This document shows positions 58,261 through 64,000 of a stretch of 64,000 nt of DNA, piece by piece. The notes under the pieces are model-generated. The model was given only the letters and a program-made list of their open reading frames with translations, did not search any database and had not been told where the DNA came from. This DNA comes from Campylobacter magnus (lineage in GTDB: Bacteria > Campylobacterota > Campylobacteria > Campylobacterales > Campylobacteraceae): positions 1-64,000 of the forward strand of contig NZ_JAQSLK010000005.1 in the NCBI RefSeq assembly GCF_028649595.1, given 5' to 3'. How positions within the stretch are numbered: the stretch's first letter is position 1; every line of letters begins with the position of its first letter. The translations under genes and the position numbers were made by a program.

Positions 58261-59552
58261 AAACTAACAATCTCCCGCAAATCATCTTTGATTAAAGCAT
58301 AAAGCTCACTTAGCTCTGGGCCGTGCTGCGCACCTGTTAAAAGCAGGCGCAAAGGCATAAAAAAGCCCTTGCCTTTAAGAGCTGTTTTTGCCATTAGCTC
58401 GCTTTGAAAATCTTTAAAGGTCTCAGGGAAAGTTTGGAATTCTAGAATTGCTTTTTTTAGAATTCCAGCGTTTTCTCTCCACTCATCAGGAATATCTTTT
58501 TTGCTATAAATTGCGCTTATTTTCTCTTTTATTTCTGGAATTAGCGAGCTTTCTTGCGTGTAAAATCTAGCCAAAGCAGGTTTTGGAATTCCAAGTTCTT
58601 TTAAGCGTTCATCGCTAGCTCTTTTTATGTGTTCTCTATTAATTTGGGCTAGTTTATCCTCATCAAACTTTGCTGGACTCTTACTAAGCTTATCAAGGCT
58701 AAACCACTCCTTAGCCTCATCAAGGCTAAAGATCTCGCGCGGCGTTTTATTGCCAAGAAGCAATAAATAATTAGCAATCGCCTCTGGGGTGTAGCCAGCC
58801 TCAAGCAGCCATTTAACCGAGCTTGAGTTCTCACGCTTGCTCATTTTTTGCCCAGCTTTATTTAAAATTATCGGCAAATGCGCGTATTTAATCTCCTGCG
58901 TATATCCAAGGGCTCTGCGGATTAGATTTTGGCGTGGGGTGTTGCTTACATGGTCTTCGCCACGGATCACACAAGTAACGCCCTCTAACATATCATCAAT
59001 AGCGCAAGCAAAGTTATAAGTAGGCGTTTTATCAGCCCTAAGCAGCACAAAGCTATCAAAATTACTTGGCTCAAACTCCACCTTGCCTTTTATACCATCA
59101 ACAAAGCTAAAATCAGCATCTTTTGGTATTTTTAGGCGAACGACAGCAGGGCGTGGATTATTAAATACTTCTTCGCTACTTAGATTTTCGCAGGCTCCAT
59201 CGTAGCGGTAAGGCCTATTTTCGTCTTTTGCTTTCTCTTTTTTAGCAGCCAAGGTCTCTTCATCACAAAAGCACAAAAACGCCTTGCCCTCGCTTAAAAG
59301 TTTATGAGCGAATTCTTGGTGAAATTTTAGATTTTTACTTTGGTAATAAAGCGTCTGCCACTTCACGCCAAACTCACTTAAAATCGTCATTATTTCAGCG
59401 TCCTTGCCTTCTATGTTTCGCTCTTTATCAGTATCTTCTATGCGTAGCACAAAGCCAGATTTATCTTGCAGCGAGCAAAGATAGTTTATGAGTGCGGCTC
59501 GCAAATTGCCTATATGCATGTCGCCAGTGGGACTTGGGGCAAATCTATACAT
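58257..59552 (-). CDS. gltX: glutamyl-tRNA synthetase
   Basis: The protein has 431 residues from 59552, after AAGGAG; an ATG six codons upstream has no site. HIGH-type motif [23 protein letters not shown] motif, and [10 protein letters not shown]. It is of the shorter GltX form; Campylobacter has two such enzymes, one charging tRNA-Gln, and I cannot tell which this is. Positions 58436-58450 hold a repeat-like GGAATTCTAGAATTG within the coding sequence (AILEFQ). A small membrane protein gene overlaps its start. Confidence 0.94.
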   Translation of the reverse strand: MYRFAPSPTGDMHIGNLRAALINYLCSLQDKSGFVLRIEDTDKERNIEGKDAEIMTILSEFGVKWQTLYYQSKNLKFHQEFAHKLLSEGKAFLCFCDEETLAAKKEKAKDENRPYRYDGACENLSSEEVFNNPRPAVVRLKIPKDADFSFVDGIKGKVEFEPSNFDSFVLLRADKTPTYNFACAIDDMLEGVTCVIRGEDHVSNTPRQNLIRRALGYTQEIKYAHLPIILNKAGQKMSKRENSSSVKWLLEAGYTPEAIANYLLLLGNKTPREIFSLDEAKEWFSLDKLSKSPAKFDEDKLAQINREHIKRASDERLKELGIPKPALARFYTQESSLIPEIKEKISAIYSKKDIPDEWRENAGILKKAILEFQTFPETFKDFQSELMAKTALKGKGFFMPLRLLLTGAQHGPELSELYALIKDDLREIVSL

Positions 59553-59637
59553 CGCTACTCCTTGTCGCATTTAGCAAACTATAACCGATAATTATCGTCC
59601 CGCCAATCATCAAAAAAAGCAAAATATAAGTTTCCAT
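59545..59637 (-). CDS. 30-residue single-span membrane protein
   Basis: The frame reads [20 protein letters not shown] followed by [10 protein letters not shown] and a stop that lies within the first codons of gltX. It has one hydrophobic helix of about 20 residues and a charged end. AAAGGCGG lies about five bases before the ATG. The AAGGAG that serves gltX is inside its coding sequence, so translation of both may be coupled. It resembles the small single-span proteins of other bacteria in layout only; no family is recognised. Confidence 0.5.
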   Translation of the reverse strand: METYILLFLMIGGTIIIGYSLLNATRSSDV

Positions 59638-59764
59638 TTTCCGCCTTTATTTTTTCAAATCTTTAATTTCTCTTAAAATAGCCTTATCCTTGAAATTAAA
59701 TTCTGCGATTATAGCAATTTTGCCTTAATTTTTAGGTGAAATTTTGCTTTTTTTGCGCAGATGT

Positions 59765-59940
59765 TTTTTAGGGATCAGGGGGTATTTTTATCTAGAATTC
59801 CCTAAGGAATTTTAGAATTCCTTAGAAGTTTTATTTAGAATTCCTTAGAAGTTTTATTTAGAATTCCCCTGAGAAATTCTAGAATTCCCTAGAAAAATCT
59901 AGAATTCCCTAGGAATTCTAGAATTCCCTACGGAATTCTA
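59765..59940. repeat. palindromic repeat cluster behind thiE
   Basis: A GGGATCAGGGGGTATTTTT unit is followed by about nine AGAATTCCCTAG-type units, two of them in a 24-bp tandem (CCTTAGAAGTTTTATTTAGAA). They fill the gap between thiE and gltX. Confidence 0.8.
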
Positions 59941-60543
59941 GATTTTTATCGCCCTTTTTAGCTCAAGCAAATTTTGTTCTATTTGATCTTTTGTATATAG
60001 TGCGCTTACCACAGCTGCGTAGTCTGCGCCAGCTTTTGCCACGCTTGCGATATTACTAGCATTTATACCGCCTATTGCGCAAACTGGCACTTTTAAAAGC
60101 TCTTTTGCCTTGCTAATTACTTCAAGTGGGCAGCAAACGGCATTTGGCTTTGTAGGACTTCTAAAAACAGCCCCAAAGGCTACGTAGCTAGCACCCTCGT
60201 TTTGCGCCTTTATAGCTAGCTCACAGCTGTCATAGCAGCTAGCACCGATGATAGCATCACCACCTAAAATATCCCTAGCACGCCCTACTCCACCATCATC
60301 TTTGCCCACATGCACACCAGCTGCGCCAACTCTTTTGGCTAAAAGCGCATCATCATTTATGATAAAACTCACGCCAACACTAGCACAAAACTCACTAATC
60401 TTGCTTAGTTCTTTTTCATTGTGAGAACCACTTTTATTGCGGTATTGAATCACGCTAGCACCGCCATTACACAGCCTTTTAATACTAGCAAATAAAAGCT
60501 CATTTGGAGTAAATTTTTCATCACTTAGAGCATAAATTTTCAT
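59938..60543 (-). CDS. thiE: thiamine phosphate synthase
   Basis: The protein has 201 residues: IQYRNKSGSHNEKELSKI, FIINDDALLAKRVGAAGVHV, GASCYDSCELAIKAQNEGAS, YVAFGAVFRSPTKP and GGINASNIASV. It joins the thiazole and pyrimidine parts to thiamine phosphate. AAAAGG lies before the start. No TPP riboswitch is seen upstream. Confidence 0.93.
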   Translation of the reverse strand: MKIYALSDEKFTPNELLFASIKRLCNGGASVIQYRNKSGSHNEKELSKISEFCASVGVSFIINDDALLAKRVGAAGVHVGKDDGGVGRARDILGGDAIIGASCYDSCELAIKAQNEGASYVAFGAVFRSPTKPNAVCCPLEVISKAKELLKVPVCAIGGINASNIASVAKAGADYAAVVSALYTKDQIEQNLLELKRAIKI

Positions 60544-60627
60544 ATTTTAAGCCTTTTAAAAAGCAAAATTATAGCAAGATTTATTTTTTTTAGCTAGAAT
60601 TGCGAAATTATTTAAAAAAGGTTTATT

Positions 60628-61926
60628 TTGAAAGATATCAAATCTAGCATTATCTTAAAAAATGGCACGCAGTATTTTGACTGGACTGCTAGCGGTCTAG
60701 CGCACAAAGGCGTTGAAGAACGCATGCTAGAAGTGCTACAAACCTACTCAAACACGCACTCTGAGTGTGGGGCAAACGCTAAGGCTACTGGTGAGCTCTA
60801 TGAGTTTGCTAGGCGTGAGCTAAAGCGTCTTTTAGGGCTTGGAGATGAGTTTTATTTGCTTGGGACTGGTTTTGGCAGCACTGGGGCGATAAAGAAATTT
60901 TGCGAGCTTGCTGGCATTTATATCTCGCCGATGCTAAAAAAACGCCTTTTTAGCAGTGATGAGCTGTGGCAAAAAGCAAAGCAAAAAGCCCCTTTAATCA
61001 TCACAGGTCCATACGAACATCACAGCAATGAACTACATTTTCGCTATGAGTTTTGCGATAACATTAGGGTTAGGCTTGATGAAAATGGCGGCTTTGACTT
61101 TGATGATTTTGCTAGTATTTTGCGCCAAAATAAAAACAAAGAAATCATCATTAGCGTAAGTGCTGCTAGCAATGTAACAGGCGTGAAAACTGATACTAAA
61201 AAACTAAGAGAGCTAGCAAATAAACTAGCCCCAAAAGCTATAATCGCCCTTGATGCAAGCTCGATTATAGCGCATGAAAACATCCCTAGTGAGCATTTTG
61301 ATGCGCTTTTTATCAGCTCTCATAAGCTGCTTGGCGGAGTGGGCGGCTGCGGCTTGCTAGCACTTAGAAAAAGCGTAGCGCAGAGCTTTAGTGCTAGTGG
61401 CGAACCTAGCTTTGCAGGTGGTGGCGTGGTCGAGTATGTAAGCCGCTCATCAGCTAGATTTAATAGCAATTTTGAAGCCCTAGAAGATGCTGGCACGCCG
61501 CCTATTACGCAGATGATAAGGGCGTATTTGGCCTTTAAAGAGCGAAATGATTTTGGGCTTGAGAATATAAAAAAGCGTGAAAATGAGCTTATGGAGTATT
61601 TTGAAGCTGGGTTAGCAAAGATAAATCACATCATAAACTACACTCCCTTGGGGCGTGAGCGAGTGGGAATTTATGCCATTAACTGCGATTTGGTGGGCTG
61701 CTATGATTTTGCCAAAATGCTAAGCCAAAACTACGAAATTCAGGTGCGAGCAGGCTGTTCTTGCGCTGGGCCTTATGGGCATGAGCTTTTGGGGCTTGAT
61801 GATGATTTTGAGCCGTATTTTAAGCCTGGCTGGGTGCGAGTAAGCTTACATTATAGCCAAGATTTTAGCGATATAGACTATCTTTTAAAGGCGATAGAAT
61901 CATGTGTAGAAGAGTTTTTGCGGTAG
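60628..61926 (+). CDS. class V aminotransferase (cysteine desulfurase-like)
   Basis: The protein has 432 residues, starting with TTG eight bases after AAAAAGG. It has the PLP Lys segment SSHKLLGGVGGCGLL, TGPYEHHSNELHFR, an ALDASSI segment and a C-terminal Cys loop (VRAGCSCAGPYGHELLG), which is the pattern of the SufS/CsdA-like class V group. The Cys loop supports a desulfurase activity, but the sulfur acceptor is unknown. It overlaps the following gene by 25 bases. Confidence 0.82.
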   Translation: MKDIKSSIILKNGTQYFDWTASGLAHKGVEERMLEVLQTYSNTHSECGANAKATGELYEFARRELKRLLGLGDEFYLLGTGFGSTGAIKKFCELAGIYISPMLKKRLFSSDELWQKAKQKAPLIITGPYEHHSNELHFRYEFCDNIRVRLDENGGFDFDDFASILRQNKNKEIIISVSAASNVTGVKTDTKKLRELANKLAPKAIIALDASSIIAHENIPSEHFDALFISSHKLLGGVGGCGLLALRKSVAQSFSASGEPSFAGGGVVEYVSRSSARFNSNFEALEDAGTPPITQMIRAYLAFKERNDFGLENIKKRENELMEYFEAGLAKINHIINYTPLGRERVGIYAINCDLVGCYDFAKMLSQNYEIQVRAGCSCAGPYGHELLGLDDDFEPYFKPGWVRVSLHYSQDFSDIDYLLKAIESCVEEFLR

Positions 61927-62279
61927 TTGTTTTGGGCTTTTGGGGGCTAGGGGCTTGCGAGCTAAATGAGAGCGAGTGCGAACTAGATACTAAAGAGGGC
62001 AAAATCACACTTTCTTTTGAGCCAAGGCCGATAAGACCTATGACCCAGAGCACCCTTGTTATCAAGGGATTAAAAGGCGTTAAAAAGCCAAGAGTTCATA
62101 TTTACGGACTTAGTATGTATTTGGGGCATTTGAGAGAGGATTTGGAGCCAAATGAGAAAGGCTGGCTAGAAGCTGGGGTGATGATAGCGCCTTGCGATGA
62201 TGAAAAGATGGTCTTTGCCCTTGAAGTGCTTGATGATGAAGAAATCATCACAAAAACAGAGTTTAGCACTTTTCAGTAG
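61902..62279 (+). CDS. putative exported lipoprotein
   Basis: The protein has 125 residues with an N-terminal signal and lipobox-like GLGAC (MCRRVFAVVVLGFWGLGACE). The mature part (LVIKGLKGVKKPRVHIYGLS, MYLGHLREDL, GWLEAGVMIAPCDDEKMVFA) has the rhythm of small copper or FixH-like beta domains, but I do not assign it. AAAGGCG lies before the start. It is co-transcribed with the aminotransferase. Confidence 0.65.
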   Translation: MCRRVFAVVVLGFWGLGACELNESECELDTKEGKITLSFEPRPIRPMTQSTLVIKGLKGVKKPRVHIYGLSMYLGHLREDLEPNEKGWLEAGVMIAPCDDEKMVFALEVLDDEEIITKTEFSTFQ

Positions 62280-62915
62280 GGAATTCTAGAAGTTTTTAGC
62301 TCTAAAATTCGCTAGATTTTAGGCTTATGTGGTATTTTTACTTAGGAATTCTAGTTTTAAACTTCTAGGAATTCTAGAATTCCTAGTGGAATTTAATGTG
62401 GGAATTCTAGAATTTTAGCTGTTTTGAGCTCTAAGAATTCTAGATTGTAGGAATTCTAGAATTTAGTAATTTTCGCTTATAGGAATTTTAGATTTTTAAC
62501 CGTTTTAAGCTCTAAGAATTCTAAATTTTTTGCTATTTTAAGTTCTAGGAATTCTAGAATTTTAGCTGTTTTGAGCTCTAGGAATTCTAGATTACAGGAA
62601 TTCTAGAATTTAGTAATTTTGGCTTGTAGGAATTCTAAAATTTTAGCCGTTTTCAGCTCTAAGAATTCTAGATTGCGGGAATTCTAGTTTTAAACTTCTA
62701 GGAATTCTAGAAATCCTAGTGGAATTTAATGTAGGAATTCTAGATTTTTAGCTGTTTTAAGCTCTAAGAATTCTAATTTTTTGCTGTTTTAAACTCTAAG
62801 AATTCTAGAATTTTAGCTGTTTTGAGCTCCAGGAATCTAAATTGTAGGAATTCTAGAATTTAGTAATTTTGGCTTGTAGGAATTCTAGATTGTAGGAATT
62901 CTAGAATTCCTAGAT
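62280..62915. repeat. 640-bp palindrome array with higher-order duplication
   Basis: No gene. Some twenty GGAATTCTAGAATT-type units are joined by three linker types: TTAGCTGTTTTGAGCTCTAA, TTTAGTAATTTTGGCTTGTA and TTTTAAACTTCTAG. The block starting GGAATTCTAGTTTTAAACTT occurs at about 62345 and again at about 62688, a period near 343 bp, so the array itself has been partly duplicated. Confidence 0.85.
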
Positions 62916-63983
62916 TTATAATCCAGCTTTTTCTATCGCTTGGGCTTGCGCAGCAGCAATTAGCGGATCAATAATCTCATCAAAAAGCCCACCAGCCATA
63001 ATCGCATCAAGTCTATAAAGTGTAAGATTTATGCGGTGGTCGCTAATGCGGTTTTGCGGATAGTTGTAGGTGCGGATGCGTCCTGAGCGGTCGCCTGTGC
63101 CTACCTGCTCGGCTCTTTGCTCTCGCTCTTTTTCTGCTCTTTCTCGCTCTTGCATTTCAAAAAGCCTAGCTTTTAGCACTTTAATAGCAGCGTCTTTGTT
63201 TTTGTGCTGAGATTTGCCATCTTGATTTACTACCACAAGACCTGTTGGTATGTGAGTTACTCTCACGGCTGAGTCAGTTGTATTTACGCTTTGTCCGCCG
63301 TGACCTGAGCTTCGCATAACATCGATTTTAAGGTCGCTTTCTTTGATCTCGATCTCGCTATCTTCCACCTCAGGCATGATAGCCACGGTGATCGCGCTAG
63401 TATGAACTCGCCCTTGGCTTTCAGTCTCAGGTACACGCTGAACTCTATGCGTCCCACCCTCAAACTTCAGCCTTGAGTAAGCCCCAGCGCCTTTAATAAG
63501 CAAGATTAGCTCTTTATATCCACCCGCGCTGCCTTCGCTAGCACTCATTATTTCGTATTTGTAGCCTTTTAGATCAGCAAAGCGCATATACGCCCCAGCC
63601 AAGTCCCCTACAAAAAGTGCCGCCTCATCGCCACCAGTACCAGCTCTAAGCTCTAAAAAGATGTTTTTATCATCATTTGGATCTTTTGGGATAAGTAGAA
63701 TTTTGATTTCTTCTTCTAGGGTTGCGATGTCGCTCTCAGCGCTTTTTAGCTCTTCTTTTGCTAGCTCGCCAAGCTCAGGGTCGTTTAGTAGAGATTTGTT
63801 TTCTTCTATTTGTTCTAAAAGCTGATTATACCGCAAAGCAGCGTCTTTTATAGCCTCTAGACTGCGCTGTTCTTTTGCTAGTTTGCTCATGCGATCGATA
63901 TCGCTAGCAGCACTTGGATCACTTAAAAGTGCGCTAATCTCATCATAGCGCACTATAAAAGGTTTTAGCTTATCAGCTAACAC
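62916..63983 (-). CDS. prfA: peptide chain release factor 1
   Basis: The protein has 355 residues with the GGQ loop [36 protein letters not shown] and [16 protein letters not shown]. It reads UAA and UAG stop codons and frees the peptide. The start lies 17 bases from the window end. Confidence 0.96.
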   Translation of the reverse strand: MLADKLKPFIVRYDEISALLSDPSAASDIDRMSKLAKEQRSLEAIKDAALRYNQLLEQIEENKSLLNDPELGELAKEELKSAESDIATLEEEIKILLIPKDPNDDKNIFLELRAGTGGDEAALFVGDLAGAYMRFADLKGYKYEIMSASEGSAGGYKELILLIKGAGAYSRLKFEGGTHRVQRVPETESQGRVHTSAITVAIMPEVEDSEIEIKESDLKIDVMRSSGHGGQSVNTTDSAVRVTHIPTGLVVVNQDGKSQHKNKDAAIKVLKARLFEMQERERAEKEREQRAEQVGTGDRSGRIRTYNYPQNRISDHRINLTLYRLDAIMAGGLFDEIIDPLIAAAQAQAIEKAGL

Positions 63984-64000
63984 GGGTTATGCGATTTTAT

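Overview
The window is a 64 kb stretch of a low-GC genome that reads as a Campylobacter (Campylobacterota) chromosome. The evidence is the gene neighbourhoods dnaJ-racR-racS-recR, xseA-ubiE-serC and slt-yggT-gltX, which I recall from C. jejuni, together with flhB, luxS, fldA, short AAGGA ribosome sites and TATAAT boxes preceded by T-rich tracts. The species cannot be fixed from sequence alone. The chromosomal part has an unusual load of intergenic repeats, dominated by the palindrome GGAATTCTAGAATTCC and its decayed forms.

Positions 216-11922 are an integrated mobilizable island. It lies between 14-bp direct repeats made from the 3' end of a tRNA-Met gene. It carries a repressor, an excisionase-like protein, a RepA-like ATPase, a hairpin-rich stretch that could be oriT, a MobV-like relaxase, a cargo of membrane-protein plus lipase modules, and a tyrosine integrase next to the tRNA. 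Inverted repeats of about 105 bp bracket the core. The lipase cargo sits between the complete relaxase gene and a 205-bp relic of a second relaxase allele, so it probably arrived by recombination between related elements. One lipase copy is cut short beside a palindromic repeat. The other is a 951-residue protein with a GHSLAG serine motif, Asp-rich calcium-type loops and an RTX-like tail, followed directly by a G11 tract.

The chromosomal part runs as follows. 12.1-17.7 kb holds surface-glycan genes (gmd, an ABC O-antigen exporter, a double glycosyltransferase). 17.7-21.5 kb holds dnaJ, the RacRS two-component system and recR. 21.7-27.1 kb holds an NfeD/SPFH membrane pair, a LolD-like ATPase, tsf-rpsB and flhB. 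27.1-31.0 kb holds a coupled DUF2156/DUF4160/DUF2442 operon and a zinc-type ABC transporter. 31.2-34.7 kb holds a di-haem cytochrome and an EAL-domain signalling protein. 34.8-40.8 kb holds serC, xseA, ubiE, an uncharacterised gene, rplY and pth. 41.7-45.2 kb holds an NhaC-type antiporter and glmM. 45.6-53.4 kb is a second glycan cluster (flippase, four glycosyltransferases, an orphan HicB, galE). 53.5-64 kb holds tRNA-Cys, tRNA-Ser, luxS, fldA, slt, gltX, thiE, a class V aminotransferase and prfA.

The most unusual observation outside the island is a family of about 130-nt structured elements placed directly after tsf, after rplY and, in diverged form, after a glycosyltransferase. They share one hairpin fold while the stem sequences differ in a compensatory way, as expected of a selected RNA or a mobile hairpin. 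A separate 280-bp GC-rich multi-hairpin stretch lies between glmM and the flippase gene.
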